A stretch of DNA of 64,000 bases from Aminivibrio pyruvatiphilus (lineage in GTDB: Bacteria; Synergistota; Synergistia; Synergistales; Aminobacteriaceae): NCBI RefSeq assembly GCF_004366815.1, contig NZ_SORI01000013.1:23274-87273 (forward strand). The letters run 5' to 3'. This document shows, piece after piece, positions 25,606 to 35,071 of this stretch. A model generated the notes under the pieces. The model saw nothing but the letters and a program-made list of their open reading frames with translations, had not been told where the DNA came from and did no database searches. The position numbers and the translations under genes are program-made. Numbering within the stretch: the first letter of the stretch is position 1; each line of letters opens with the position of its first letter.

Positions 25606-26261
25606 TGCCGCTTCATATCGGGGCAATTGACGACGACCGGTCCATTCTTTATACTCTCGAGGCCATGGCGTCCACGGAAGGGTGGAGAATGCTCACCACG
25701 AGCGAGCCGGAGGAGTGCCTCCGGTGGGTGAAGCTCGACGAGGTTGACATCCTCCTGGTGGATTACCACATGCCTGTCATGAACGGACTCCATATCATAC
25801 GGAAAGCCCGGGAGCTGTCCTCGAAGCTCGTTCTCATAGCCCTTACGGTGGAGGACGGCGGCGAACTGGCCTCCAGGCTCACCCTGGCGGGAGCCGACGA
25901 TTTCATCTCCAAGCCCATACGCCTCGCCGATTTCACCGCCCGCATCCGGCTGCACGAGAAGCTCTGCGCCCACAGGGAACAGCTGAACTGGGAAGAACGG
26001 AAAAAAGGCGTGAGCAAGGACACCATGCGGAAGGTGCTGGAAAAGCTCAAGGAGTTTTCCTCCCCCCGGGACTGCGACGATGTGGCTGCAGCCTGCGGAC
26101 TTGCCTACGTCACCGCCCACAGGTACCTGGAGTATCTCGCCGACCGGGGGCTCATCGTCAGAAGCGCCGGGGTTCAGGACGGCCGTCCGGGACGGCCGAA
26201 AACCTACTACGCCATACCGGGCCCTTCGGGGCTTGCAGAGGAGAAAAAAGAGAATGACTGA
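25602..26261 (+). CDS. response regulator with C-terminal winged-helix (CitB/DcuR-like)
   Basis: 219 residues. Receiver domain (about 1-120) with acidic pocket DDD, phospho-acceptor aspartate in LLVDYHMPVMNG, conserved T in ALTVEDG and K in ISKPIRL. The C-terminal part (about 140-215) carries a helix-turn-helix, DDVAAACGLAYVTAHRYLEYLADRGLI, followed by a wing, as in CitB/DcuR regulators of organic-acid metabolism. Paired with the preceding kinase. Overlaps the next gene by 8 bases. Confidence 0.92.
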   Translation: MMPLHIGAIDDDRSILYTLEAMASTEGWRMLTTSEPEECLRWVKLDEVDILLVDYHMPVMNGLHIIRKARELSSKLVLIALTVEDGGELASRLTLAGADDFISKPIRLADFTARIRLHEKLCAHREQLNWEERKKGVSKDTMRKVLEKLKEFSSPRDCDDVAAACGLAYVTAHRYLEYLADRGLIVRSAGVQDGRPGRPKTYYAIPGPSGLAEEKKEND

Positions 26262-27522
26262 ATCTGACCGCACGCTGCAGATTCCCCTGGGACGAAAGAC
26301 CATTCCCTGGAACCCGCCCCGGGACGTGGTGATCCCTCTCCCCCGGGGCGAACGGCCTCAGGCGGGAACTCCCGAAGAGGCCCTTGCCGCCCCCATCGGC
26401 TCCCCCCGGCTGTCGTCCTTGGCTTCCGGGGCGGGGCATATCGCCATTGTCCTTCCTGACGCCACCAGGCTGTGGCAGGACGTACCCCGGATGGCCCGCG
26501 CCCTCAGGATGGAGATCGGCGATGGAACGCCCGCCGCCGTGACGTGGATCATCGGCGCCGGGCTTCACAGGGCTCCCACGGAGAAGGAGAAGGACCTCCT
26601 GCTCGGCGGGGCCTCCCGGCCGGGAGACGCCGTCGTCTGGTCCGACCCGGAGAAGGTCGCCGACACGGGCATGGTCACATCCCGGGGAACTCCCGTGGCA
26701 GTTGCACCGGAGGCCCTGGAGGCGGATCTGCTGGTTGTTGCCGGGGGCATAGTCTACCACGATCTCGCCGGGTTCAGCGGCGGAAGAAAGGGGCTTCTGC
26801 CCGGCATCAGCGGCAGAGCGTCGGTCCAGAACAACCATGGTCTTTCCCTGAGAGGGGGCATCGAAGGCCTGGAGGTGAACGTGGGCAGGCTCTCGGGAAA
26901 CGCCACCGCCGAGGACATGGAGGAATACGGCAGACTCCTGGAACAGGGCAGGACCGTTTTCCTGCTCAACGTCGTACCCGACGAGACGGGCAAACCCCGC
27001 TGCTATACGGCGGGAAGCCTTGAAGAAGCCTGGAGCAGAGGCGTGGAAATGGCCCGGGCGCTCCAGACGCTCCACATCCCGGAGAAGGCGGCCCTCATGG
27101 TGGTGTCCAGCGGCGGGTATCCCTACGATATCGACCTCTACCAGGCCACCAAGGCAGTCACCGCGTCCCTCGGCGCCCTGATGCCCGGCGGGGGGCTCAT
27201 TCTCTGTGCCGGTCTCGAGGACGGTCTCGGCCCGGGCAGCTTCGCCGCGGACCTTCCCCTGGCCCTTTCCGACCCGCAGGACCTTCTCCGCCGGCTGGAA
27301 GAAGAGTTCACCATACCGGGCTTCATCGCCCTCAAGGTCCCCCACGACATGAAAGGACACCCGGCGGCCCTGGTGACGGAGAGGGAAGGAACGCCCTTTC
27401 CCGGCGAAACCTTCACCTCCTTCGACGCCGCCCTGGAGTGGATGCTCCCGCGGATTCCCCCCGGTCCCGTGGTCTACGTAAGGTCCGGAAACTGCATCGT
27501 CCTCAGGGCGGACAGCGAATAA
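26254..27522 (+). CDS. larA: LarA-family nickel-pincer racemase/epimerase (DUF2088)
   Basis: 422 residues, the length of lactate racemase LarA. The three catalytic or cofactor positions of LarA are retained: H in GAGLHRAPTEKE (equivalent of H108), H in YHDLAGFSGGRKG (H174) and the cofactor-linked K in GGRKG (K184), plus SGGYPYDIDLYQATKA. It should carry the NPN nickel cofactor made by LarB, LarC and LarE, none of which is in the window. Family members act on lactate and other 2-hydroxy acids. ATG 26254 overlaps the regulator stop; last gene of the deoC-pgs operon. Substrate unknown. Confidence 0.88.
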   Translation: MTESDRTLQIPLGRKTIPWNPPRDVVIPLPRGERPQAGTPEEALAAPIGSPRLSSLASGAGHIAIVLPDATRLWQDVPRMARALRMEIGDGTPAAVTWIIGAGLHRAPTEKEKDLLLGGASRPGDAVVWSDPEKVADTGMVTSRGTPVAVAPEALEADLLVVAGGIVYHDLAGFSGGRKGLLPGISGRASVQNNHGLSLRGGIEGLEVNVGRLSGNATAEDMEEYGRLLEQGRTVFLLNVVPDETGKPRCYTAGSLEEAWSRGVEMARALQTLHIPEKAALMVVSSGGYPYDIDLYQATKAVTASLGALMPGGGLILCAGLEDGLGPGSFAADLPLALSDPQDLLRRLEEEFTIPGFIALKVPHDMKGHPAALVTEREGTPFPGETFTSFDAALEWMLPRIPPGPVVYVRSGNCIVLRADSE

Positions 27523-27565
27523 AAAAAGCCCCCGGCCCGATGAAACGGGCCGGGGGCTTCAATTT
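27521..27565. terminator. convergent terminator between larA and the binding-protein gene
   Basis: GCCCCCGGCCCG (27528-27539) and CGGGCCGGGGGC (27546-27557) pair perfectly over 12 bp. Seven A residues upstream give a T run for the minus-strand gene; TTCAATTT follows on the plus strand. Confidence 0.93.
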
Positions 27566-27574
27566 CGGGGAATC

Positions 27575-28318
27575 CTACTTGAACCACTGCTCCTTCATCT
27601 TCCCGAGCTCCCCGCTCTTCTCGAGGTCGGCCAGGGCGGCGTTGACCGCCGTGATGAACGCCGTCTCGCTGAGGTTCATGGCGAGGGCTTTCCCGGAGCC
27701 CGTGATTTCCTGCTCGAAGGCGATCTTGATCTTCCCTGTGAAATCCTTGTGTTCCACGTAGCTCTTGGCCACGGGAGTGTCCATGAGGGTGGCGTCCACC
27801 CTCCCGAGGATGACTTCCCGGACGCAGTCGTCGAACTTCTGGAAAGACTTCACCGTAACGCCGGGGATGGTCTGGGAATAGGTCTCCTGCACGGTGCCGA
27901 GCTGGACCGCCACGGTTTTGCCCTTCATGTCGTCGAGAACCTTCATGGATTCATTATCCGCCTTCACGATGAAGGCGCTGATGGAGATTTCGTAGTTCTC
28001 CGAGAAGGCGACCTTCTTCGCCCGTTCTTCCGTGGCGCTCATTCCAGCGGCCACGATGTCGATCTTCTTCGCGAGCAGGGAGGGAATGAGGCTGTCGAAG
28101 GGCATGTCCACCCACTCGATCTTCTTGCCGATCTTCGCCGCTATGGCTTCCATGAGGTCGATGTCGAAGCCCTTCAGGTTGTTCTTCTCGTCACGGAATT
28201 CGTAGGGGGGGTAGGTGCTCTCCGTTCCCACGAGAATCACGTCCTTGGCCATGACATCGGCCCATCCGCCGGTGGCCGCGAGGGCCAGGACCAGAAGCGC
28301 GAGCAGCATTTTTTTCAT
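27575..28318 (-). CDS. amino-acid ABC transporter substrate-binding protein
   Basis: 247-residue family-3 solute-binding protein with signal peptide (MKKMLLALLVLALAATGGWA). Ligand-site blocks are ESTYPPYEFRDEKNNLKGFDIDLMEAIA, DSLIPSLLAKKIDIVAAGMSATEERAK and VAVQLGTVQE, typical of polar or basic amino-acid receptors. No permease or ATPase gene lies beside it, so the rest of the transporter is elsewhere. ATG 28318 follows GGAGGAGA. Its promoter contains a perfect palindrome, so expression is likely repressible. Confidence 0.93.
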   Translation of the reverse strand: MKKMLLALLVLALAATGGWADVMAKDVILVGTESTYPPYEFRDEKNNLKGFDIDLMEAIAAKIGKKIEWVDMPFDSLIPSLLAKKIDIVAAGMSATEERAKKVAFSENYEISISAFIVKADNESMKVLDDMKGKTVAVQLGTVQETYSQTIPGVTVKSFQKFDDCVREVILGRVDATLMDTPVAKSYVEHKDFTGKIKIAFEQEITGSGKALAMNLSETAFITAVNAALADLEKSGELGKMKEQWFK

Positions 28319-28348
28319 GATGATCTCTCCTCCGTTATTGAACATATG

Positions 28349-28378
28349 TTTATATCATTCTTCACGAATGATATTCAA
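28349..28378 (-). promoter_or_regulatory. binding-protein promoter with palindromic operator
   Basis: Minus-strand TTGAAT (28378-28373), 18-base spacer, TATAAA (28354-28349). A perfect 9-bp palindrome, arms ATATCATTC (28352-28360) and GAATGATAT (28366-28374) around a 5-base centre, fills the space between the two hexamers, the classical location of a repressor site. Confidence 0.65.
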
Positions 28379-28387
28379 TGTACAGTC

Positions 28388-28416
28388 AGGATACACGCCC
28401 CGTTTTTTCCTGTCAA
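28388..28416 (-). promoter_or_regulatory. possible second upstream promoter of the binding-protein gene
   Basis: Minus-strand TTGACA (28416-28411), 17-base spacer, TATCCT (28393-28388). Transcripts from here would pass through the palindromic operator. Confidence 0.4.
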
Positions 28417-28423
28417 TACCGAC

Positions 28424-28452
28424 TTTCCCCTTTTCCTGCCGGATTGTATAAT
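28424..28452 (+). promoter_or_regulatory. promoter of the Wsp-like operon
   Basis: TATAAT (28447-28452) with a 17-base spacer to a weak TTTCCC (28424-28429). It diverges from the binding-protein promoter and lies 80 bases before the first cheW. Confidence 0.55.
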
Positions 28453-28531
28453 GAATCATGACCACAGGAAATATGGACAGGTTCCCCGATGCAGAAAGAG
28501 CATACTGCGGGGATGAAAGGGGGAAGACGTC

Positions 28532-29017
28532 GTGGACCGGAATACCTATCTCGTTTTTTCCGCTGGGGGAAAGTTGTTCGCCCTTCCCTCGGAGGATGTG
28601 TTCAGGGTGTCCCCGGCGGCTGAACTCCTCGAGGTGCCCGAGGCTCCCGGCCGTGTCCGGGGAGTGGCCAACCTGGGAGGAGAGCCTGTTCCCGTGGCGG
28701 ACCTCCGGAAAAAGGCGGGCCTTCCTTTCCGGGAGATGGAACTGAGCGACCGGTTCGTGTTTTTCCGGAACGGAGAAAACCTCTGCGGGGTCCTTGCGGA
28801 GTCTGTGGAGGGTGTCATGGCTCTCGTTCCCGAAACCGTTCCCTTTCCCTCTGCCCTGGTGCGGCAGGGCGAACCAGTGCCGGGGACCGTCCGGGTGGCA
28901 TACCGGGAGGAGTGCGGAGCGATCCTGATACGGTCGCCGGAAAACCTTCTTTCCCTTACCGAAGAGGATCTCCGTTCCCTGGAGCCTGCCCTGTCCGCCC
29001 GGAGAGAAGACCGGTGA
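28532..29017 (+). CDS. cheW: CheW-like coupling protein 1
   Basis: 161 residues forming one CheW domain: YLVFSAGGKLFALPSEDVFRV, RGVANLGGEPVPVADLRK, then a C-terminal barrel. CheW proteins link chemoreceptor and CheA kinase. Start GTG 28532 after AAAGGGGGAAG. First gene of a seven-gene array with the composition of the Pseudomonas Wsp pathway (two CheW, one on each side of CheR). The stop overlaps the cheR start in GTGA. Confidence 0.9.
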   Translation: MDRNTYLVFSAGGKLFALPSEDVFRVSPAAELLEVPEAPGRVRGVANLGGEPVPVADLRKKAGLPFREMELSDRFVFFRNGENLCGVLAESVEGVMALVPETVPFPSALVRQGEPVPGTVRVAYREECGAILIRSPENLLSLTEEDLRSLEPALSARREDR

Positions 29018-30483
29018 GATCCTTCTCCTTTTCCGTACCGGAAGAAGCCCTGGAGCCTCTCCGCCTCCTAGGAAAAATTGTGGAAGAAAAACTCGGGCTT
29101 GTATACTCGGACAAAAGAAGGGCCGATATCTGGCGTTCCCTGACGCGGACCGCGTCAGCCCGGTCGGAATCTCCTCTCGGTGTTCTTCTCGGACTTGCAG
29201 GCGCTCCACCCGAAGAGGAGCTGCCCGCGGACTTTGTCGCCGACCTGACCGTGGGAGAGACTTTTTTCTTCAGGGAACGAAAGGCCCTCAGGATGTTCTC
29301 CGAGACCGCCCTGCCGGAAATTGCGGCAGGAAAGGGAAACGGCCCCCTCCGGTTCTGGAGTGCCGGGTGCAGCACAGGCGAGGAACCCTACACCCTCTCC
29401 ATGCTTCTCCTGAACGCTCTTCCCGGAATGGACCCGGAGCAGGTCTCAGTTCTCGGAACGGACATCAACCCCTTTGCCCTCGAGAAGGCGCGGAAGGGAA
29501 TTTTTCGCCGGTGGTCCTTCCGGGGAATGGCCCCTGAGGAAATCCGGCTGTTCTTCAACGACCTGGGGGACGGATCCTTTTCCGTCAGGGAGCGGTATAG
29601 GAGAACCACGGCCTTTTCCCTTCTCAACCTGGCGGAGCGCCCGTGGCGGCTCTGGCGGGACGGGGGGCCTCCCGACGCGGTGTTCTGCCGCAACGTTCTC
29701 ATCTATTTTTCCCCGAAGAAGCGGGAGGAGGTCCTGGCCGGGTTCCATTCCCTTCTGCCCGAGGGAGGATGGCTTGCGGTCGCCGCATGCGAGACGGCAC
29801 CCCTCCAGGCCTCCGGTTTCTCCCCCGTCTCTTCCGGCGGGGTCACCCTGTACAGAAAAAACGGCGGAACCGCCCCTATGTTTTTTCCGGGGCCCTTCCG
29901 CTTTTCGGATGTTTCCTCCACCGGCGAAGCGGAGGAGCGCCTCCTGTCCTTCGAAGATTTTTTCTCCGGCGGGGCTGCGGTATCTGAAGAGGAGCTTGCA
30001 CTGTTCACCGGGAATACCGGAGGGGAGGAAGATCGCGGTCCTGAAGAACCCCCGGCGGAAGATGTCCGCGACAGGCTGGAAAAAGCCCGGAGTCTCGCCG
30101 ACAGGGGGCTCAGGGAGGATGCCCTTGAAGAGCTCGGGAGGATCATCGGCAGGGACAGAACGGATCCCCTTCCCCTCTACCTTCTGGCTCTCATCCACCA
30201 GGAGCTCGGAAATGAGAAGGAGGCCGCCGCCGCTCTCAGGAACACCCTGTTTCTCGCCCCGGGGTTCGTCATGGCCCATTACACCCTGGGCTCCGCAGCT
30301 CTGCGGAAGGGCGCAGCAAAGGAGGCGGACAGGCATTTTCGAAACGCCGGGGAGATCCTTCTCCGGCTTCCCGGAGATTCCCCGGTTCCGGAAAGCGGAG
30401 GCCTGACAGCGGCCCGCCTTCTTGAAACGGTCAGGGGATTGCGGAGCAGGACACACTGCACGACCGGAGCTGATGAAAAATGA
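29014..30483 (+). CDS. cheR: CheR methyltransferase with C-terminal TPR (WspC-like)
   Basis: 489 residues. The N-terminal CheR domain (about 1-275) has the SAM site WSAGCSTGEEPYTLSMLL, TDINPFALEKARKG and CRNVLIYFSPKKREEV. A linker rich in Glu and Pro leads to a tetratricopeptide region (about 395-465: LYLLALIHQELGNEKEAAAALRN, MAHYTLGSAALRKG). It should methylate glutamates of the receptor encoded downstream. The CheR-TPR layout is that of WspC. Start GTG 29014 chosen for the 4-base overlap with cheW. Confidence 0.93.
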   Translation: MRSFSFSVPEEALEPLRLLGKIVEEKLGLVYSDKRRADIWRSLTRTASARSESPLGVLLGLAGAPPEEELPADFVADLTVGETFFFRERKALRMFSETALPEIAAGKGNGPLRFWSAGCSTGEEPYTLSMLLLNALPGMDPEQVSVLGTDINPFALEKARKGIFRRWSFRGMAPEEIRLFFNDLGDGSFSVRERYRRTTAFSLLNLAERPWRLWRDGGPPDAVFCRNVLIYFSPKKREEVLAGFHSLLPEGGWLAVAACETAPLQASGFSPVSSGGVTLYRKNGGTAPMFFPGPFRFSDVSSTGEAEERLLSFEDFFSGGAAVSEEELALFTGNTGGEEDRGPEEPPAEDVRDRLEKARSLADRGLREDALEELGRIIGRDRTDPLPLYLLALIHQELGNEKEAAAALRNTLFLAPGFVMAHYTLGSAALRKGAAKEADRHFRNAGEILLRLPGDSPVPESGGLTAARLLETVRGLRSRTHCTTGADEK

Positions 30484-31022
30484 ACACCCATCGACAGGAA
30501 ACCCCTGCGGAGAAAAAGACCAGGATATTCCGGGAAAGGGCGAAAAAACTCGCCGCCGAAAACGCCCCCCGGGATTCCGGAGGCGAAAGCCTCGAACTGC
30601 TCGAATTCCTCCTTGGAAAAGAACGGTACGCCGTGGAAACGGCCTTTGTCGGAGAAGTATTCCCCCCTGGAGAAATTACTCCCGTTCCGTGCACTCCCCC
30701 TTTTGTTGCGGGAGTGGTCAACCTGAGGGGAAGGATCGTTCCGGTAGTGGACTTGAAGATCCTCTTCGGAATCCGGTCCGCCGGGGAGAAGAGGGGGGCC
30801 AGGATTGTGCTGCTCCAGTCAGGCGGGGCTGAAATGGGGCTGCTCACCGACGGCGTGCCCGGTATCGGCATCATCGGAAGGGAAACCGTCCGTCCCCCCC
30901 TTTCGGTTCCGTCCGGCCTTCCCGGAGCCTATATGACGGGAATCGCCGGAAATGACCTTGCAGTGCTCGACGGGGGAAAAATCCTCAGGGACAGCGCCCT
31001 GACCGTCGATGAAGAAGCATAA
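30480..31022 (+). CDS. cheW: CheW-like coupling protein 2 (WspD-like)
   Basis: 180 residues, with a charged N-terminal extension of about 35 residues before the CheW fold ([64 protein letters not shown]). ATG 30480 overlaps the cheR stop in ATGA. The pair of different CheW proteins flanking CheR is characteristic of Wsp-type systems. Confidence 0.92.
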   Translation: MNTHRQETPAEKKTRIFRERAKKLAAENAPRDSGGESLELLEFLLGKERYAVETAFVGEVFPPGEITPVPCTPPFVAGVVNLRGRIVPVVDLKILFGIRSAGEKRGARIVLLQSGGAEMGLLTDGVPGIGIIGRETVRPPLSVPSGLPGAYMTGIAGNDLAVLDGGKILRDSALTVDEEA

Positions 31023-31044
31023 ATCCCGCGAGGAGGGGTTCATT

Positions 31045-32724
31045 GTGGCATGGAGAGATATGGGGATACGAAAAAAACTCGCCGTCGGTTTCGGGGCGGT
31101 GGTACTCATTGCCGTAATACTCGGCGCAGCGGGGGTGTCCGGCATCTCCCGCCTTTCCGACGACATGGCCTATGTAGGGGAGACGAGACTTCCCGACATC
31201 CTGTCCTTTTCCCGGCTGAACTACCTCCGGATGATAATCAGGGCAGAGAGCCTGGAAGGGCTGCGGGCGGAGGACAGTTCCTCCAGGGATACGGATGTGC
31301 GGCGTATCCTCGACCGAAGGGCCCGGGCATGGGAGGATATTGACAAGACATGGAAGAACGTTCTCGAGACGAAGCGGCACACGAAAAAGGGAGAGCAGCT
31401 TCTTGAGATTCTCAAGGTCCAGTTCGATTCATGGAGGAGACTTCATGCGGAGATGGACAGGATCCTCGAAGAGATCTCCAGGGCCCAGTCAGAGGAGAGG
31501 AAAAATCTTCTTTTCGGGGACTACGCCGAGCTCTATGCACGGATACTCCCCGTCTCCGACCAGATGGGCCGGGCCTTTGACGACATCACGGAGCACAACA
31601 GGACCGTGACCCTCGACATCATACAGAAGGACCTTGAAAGAGGGGCTCTTCTTGAACGGGTCAGCCTTTTCGCCCTTATCGCGGGAGTGCTGGCCGCCCT
31701 CGTGCTGACGGCGGTCATATCGAAGAGCGTCTCCGAACCCCTTGTCAGGGGGGTGGAGCTTCTCTCGCGGATACGGAAAGGGGACCTGACCGGGAGTGTG
31801 CCCGAGAGCCTGCGGAACAGGAAGGATGAAGCGGGGATGCTGGCCCGGGCCCTTCATGACGTGATGGAGGACCTCCGGTCACAGATCTCGGAGATCAGGG
31901 AAGTGACCTCCTCTCTCGCCGCCTCCGCTGCCCAGATATCCGCTTCGGTTTCGGAAGTGGCCGCAGGCGCCGAGGAGTCCTCCGTGGCGGTAGTGGAGAC
32001 CACGGCCACCATGGAGGAGGTCAGGACCACGGCCGAGGTTACCACGAAGAAGAGCAGGGAAGTGGCGGAGCATGCCCAGCAGGGGCTTCAGCTCGTGCAG
32101 CAGGGGAAGGCGGCCACGGATGCACTTTTTGAAGCGATGAAGAATATCGGCGACCAGATGGGATCCATTGCCGAGACCATTGTCCGTCTCAGTGAACAGA
32201 GCCAGGAAGTGGGGGAAATCACCGGCACGGTGGAGGACCTTGCAGAGCAGTCGAACCTCCTGGCCGTGAACGCCGCCGTGGAGGCGGCCAAGGCAGGAGA
32301 GCAGGGCAGAGGCTTCTCCGTGGTGGCCCAGGAAATAAAGAGTCTCGCCGAGCAGTCGAAACAGTCCGCCCGGGAGGTCCAGAGAATCCTCCGGGATATC
32401 CAGAAGGCCACCGGGGCGGCGGTGATGGCAATCGAGCAGGGATCGAAGGCGGTGGACCGCGGCGCGAAGGAAGCTGCTCCCTCCAGGGAATCGGTTCTTG
32501 CCCTTTCCAGGAGGTTTACGGAGTCCGCTCAGTCCGCCGCCCAGATCGCGGCGGCGAACAACGAGCTCCTTTCCGGGATCGGGCAGGTGGCCCAGGCTAT
32601 GGAAAACATCCGGGAGGCGGGCGAGCAGAACGTGATGGGAATGAAGGAGCTTGAATCTGCTGCGGCGAGCCTGAGGGACATGGGAAGAAGGCTGGCGGCT
32701 CTTGTCGAAGGGTACCGGATCTGA
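31045..32724 (+). CDS. methyl-accepting chemotaxis receptor (WspA-like)
   Basis: About 559 residues: TM1 ([21 protein letters not shown]), a periplasmic four-helix-bundle-type sensor of about 160 residues, TM2 ([21 protein letters not shown]), HAMP, and a cytoplasmic coiled coil with the conserved hairpin tip [20 protein letters not shown] and [18 protein letters not shown]. The C-terminus ends ALVEGYRI, with no CheR-tethering pentapeptide. GTG 31045 is preferred (AGGAGGGG six bases upstream); ATG 31009 overlaps cheW and ATG 31060 is another option. Confidence 0.9.
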   Translation: MAWRDMGIRKKLAVGFGAVVLIAVILGAAGVSGISRLSDDMAYVGETRLPDILSFSRLNYLRMIIRAESLEGLRAEDSSSRDTDVRRILDRRARAWEDIDKTWKNVLETKRHTKKGEQLLEILKVQFDSWRRLHAEMDRILEEISRAQSEERKNLLFGDYAELYARILPVSDQMGRAFDDITEHNRTVTLDIIQKDLERGALLERVSLFALIAGVLAALVLTAVISKSVSEPLVRGVELLSRIRKGDLTGSVPESLRNRKDEAGMLARALHDVMEDLRSQISEIREVTSSLAASAAQISASVSEVAAGAEESSVAVVETTATMEEVRTTAEVTTKKSREVAEHAQQGLQLVQQGKAATDALFEAMKNIGDQMGSIAETIVRLSEQSQEVGEITGTVEDLAEQSNLLAVNAAVEAAKAGEQGRGFSVVAQEIKSLAEQSKQSAREVQRILRDIQKATGAAVMAIEQGSKAVDRGAKEAAPSRESVLALSRRFTESAQSAAQIAAANNELLSGIGQVAQAMENIREAGEQNVMGMKELESAAASLRDMGRRLAALVEGYRI

Positions 32725-32750
32725 CCGGGGGGATTTCCCGGAGGAGCGGC

Positions 32751-35042
32751 ATGATGAACCTGACGGAAAAGGAATTTCTCGAGGAGCTCAGAAGAGATTT
32801 CATCCTCGAGGCGGAGGAATACCTCCAGACCATTACTGCCGGTCTTCTCGACCTGGAGCGGCCGGATTCGCCGCCCCGGGTCCTGGAGGAGGTCTTTCGC
32901 GCCGCCCACAGCCTCAAGGGAGCTGCCCAGGCGGTACGCATGCCTGCAATTTCGGGCCTTTGCCAGGTTCTGGAAAGCGTCTTTTCCGCCATGAAAAAAG
33001 GGGTGCTCCATCCGTCAACAGAAGGATTCGACATCCTGCAGCGCTCGGTGGATGTTCTTTCGGCCATGGTTTCCGCCGGAGGAGAGGACGACGGACGGGG
33101 GACTGAAGCGAGGAAGGTTCTGGAGACCGTTTTGTCCGATGAAGGCTCCCCGGGTTCGCTTTTTCCGCCGTTTATTCCCCACAGACAGGAAACAGCCGGA
33201 ATTAGGGCGGAAACAGCCGAAGAGAAGGCTCTTCCTCAAATCCCCCCTCCCGCTTCAGGGGAACAGGGAAGGGAGGGTCCGGAACAGCCGGCGGGAAGAG
33301 GCACCCCCCGGGAAACGGTTCGGATAGGAGCCGATAAGCTCGACGGACTGCTCCTTCGGGCAGAGGAGATGATCTCCCTGAACCAGGTGCTGGACGTCCG
33401 GCTGGGAGAAATCCGGGAGCTCCGCCATCTTCTTGCTGAGTGGCTGGCTGAATGGCGCAGAACGGAGAATGTCCTGAAGAAGACCGGGGAGGATAAACGG
33501 CTTCCGCCCAGGGCGGCGGAGTTTTTCACAGCGGGGCGGAACCGCCTCAGGGAAGCCTGGGAACAGGCCGCCTTCATGGAACGATCCCTGGCGGACAACG
33601 GCAGGACCTCAGGGATCCTGGTGGAAGACCTCCTCGAGGAAGCCCGGTCCGTTCTCATGCTTCCCTTTTCCTCCCTGCTCCAGGGGTTTCCCAAAATCGT
33701 GCGAGACCTTGCCCGCGATCTCCTCAAAGACGTTGAATTCTCCGCCGAAGGCGGGGACGTGGAAGTGGACAAGCGGATTCTCGAGGGACTGAAGGATCCC
33801 CTGGTCCATCTTGTGCGGAACGCTCTCGACCACGGCATCGAAAGACCGGAGGAACGGAGGGCCGGAGGCAAGCCCGAAAAAGGAAGGCTGTCCATCGCGG
33901 TCTCTTCCGTGGAGAGAGGCCGTGTGGAGATCACCCTTTCCGATGACGGAAAGGGAATCGACCCTGAGAGGCTTCGGGCGAGTGCGATGAAATCGGGGCT
34001 CCTGGAGGCCGAAGAGGTCCGGGCCCTCACCGACGAAGAAGCTCTCATGCTCATATTCCAGTCCGGCCTCTCCACCAGCCCGATCATCACGGATATCTCC
34101 GGCAGGGGCCTCGGTATGGCCATCGTCCGGGAGGGAGTGGAAAGCCTGGGGGGAAAAATCTCCCTTTCTTCCCTGCCGGAAAAGGGGACACGGTTCACCC
34201 TCTCCCTTCCGGTGACCCTCGCCACCTTCCGGGGTGTGATCGTGAGAGAATGGGGGCAGCAGTTCGTCATTCCCACGGCCTGTGTCCGGAGGGCCGCCAG
34301 GGTGCGGCGTTCCGACATCCGGACGGTGGAAAACAGGGAGACCGTGTCCCTCGACGGCATGCCCCATGCCCTGGTCCGCCTGGGTTCCCTCCTCGGCATG
34401 GCCGAGCCGGCCGACAGGACGGAGAAGGATGTTCTGCCTGTGGTGGCCGCAGGGACCGGAGACTCGATCGTCGCTTTCGTGGTGGACGGTGTGCTGAACG
34501 AGCAGGAGGTGCTCCTCAAGCCCCTGGGCGGGATCCTCAAGAGGGTAAGGAACGTGGGGGGCGTGACGGTGCTCGGCTCCGGAAAGGTCGTTCCGGTTCT
34601 CCACTGCGGCGACCTGGTCAAGTCGGCGCTGAAGGGGACCGTCCGCAGCCTGTCCGCTCAGGGCGAGGCGGGGGAAGCCCCCCCGGCGGTCCTGGTGGCG
34701 GAGGACTCCATTACTTCGAGGGCTCTGCTGAAAAACATCCTGACCGCCGCAGGCTATGCCGTGCACACGGCGGCGGACGGCCAGGAAGCCTGGAAAACTC
34801 TCTCCCGCGGGGAGATTTCCCTCGTGGTATCCGACGTGGAAATGCCCGGGATGAACGGTTTCGAGCTGACTTCAAAAATCCGTTCGGAAGAGCGGCTGTC
34901 CGATCTTCCGGTGATCCTGGTGACCTCGCTGGAATCGGCGGAGGACCGGGAGCGTGGCGTGGTGGCCGGCGCCGACGCATACATTGTTAAAAGCGGTTTC
35001 GACCAGGGCGCGCTCCTTGACGTTATCCGGCGGCTTCTCTGA
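32751..35042 (+). CDS. cheA: CheA histidine kinase fused to a receiver domain (WspE-like)
   Basis: 763 residues: N-terminal Hpt with phospho-histidine AAHSLKGAAQAV (about H59), no CheY-binding P2, dimerisation helices, kinase domain with N-box HLVRNALDHGIE, G1 SDDGKGID, G2 GRGLGMAIVREG, a CheW-like domain (about 480-615) and a C-terminal receiver with aspartate in VSDVEMPGMNGFE. CheA-REC fusion is the WspE design. It should phosphorylate the REC-GGDEF protein and CheB encoded downstream. RBS GGAGGAG before ATG 32751. Confidence 0.95.
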   Translation: MMNLTEKEFLEELRRDFILEAEEYLQTITAGLLDLERPDSPPRVLEEVFRAAHSLKGAAQAVRMPAISGLCQVLESVFSAMKKGVLHPSTEGFDILQRSVDVLSAMVSAGGEDDGRGTEARKVLETVLSDEGSPGSLFPPFIPHRQETAGIRAETAEEKALPQIPPPASGEQGREGPEQPAGRGTPRETVRIGADKLDGLLLRAEEMISLNQVLDVRLGEIRELRHLLAEWLAEWRRTENVLKKTGEDKRLPPRAAEFFTAGRNRLREAWEQAAFMERSLADNGRTSGILVEDLLEEARSVLMLPFSSLLQGFPKIVRDLARDLLKDVEFSAEGGDVEVDKRILEGLKDPLVHLVRNALDHGIERPEERRAGGKPEKGRLSIAVSSVERGRVEITLSDDGKGIDPERLRASAMKSGLLEAEEVRALTDEEALMLIFQSGLSTSPIITDISGRGLGMAIVREGVESLGGKISLSSLPEKGTRFTLSLPVTLATFRGVIVREWGQQFVIPTACVRRAARVRRSDIRTVENRETVSLDGMPHALVRLGSLLGMAEPADRTEKDVLPVVAAGTGDSIVAFVVDGVLNEQEVLLKPLGGILKRVRNVGGVTVLGSGKVVPVLHCGDLVKSALKGTVRSLSAQGEAGEAPPAVLVAEDSITSRALLKNILTAAGYAVHTAADGQEAWKTLSRGEISLVVSDVEMPGMNGFELTSKIRSEERLSDLPVILVTSLESAEDRERGVVAGADAYIVKSGFDQGALLDVIRRLL

Positions 35043-35071
35043 GCGGACCCCCTGGAGAGGAGGGGAATTCT

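Noticed and set aside
28367..28382. ArgR-type box upstream of the orphan binding-protein gene
   Set aside because: The TGAAT/ATTC spacing on the minus strand does not fit the usual 18-bp ARG box; the perfect 9-bp palindrome explains the region better.
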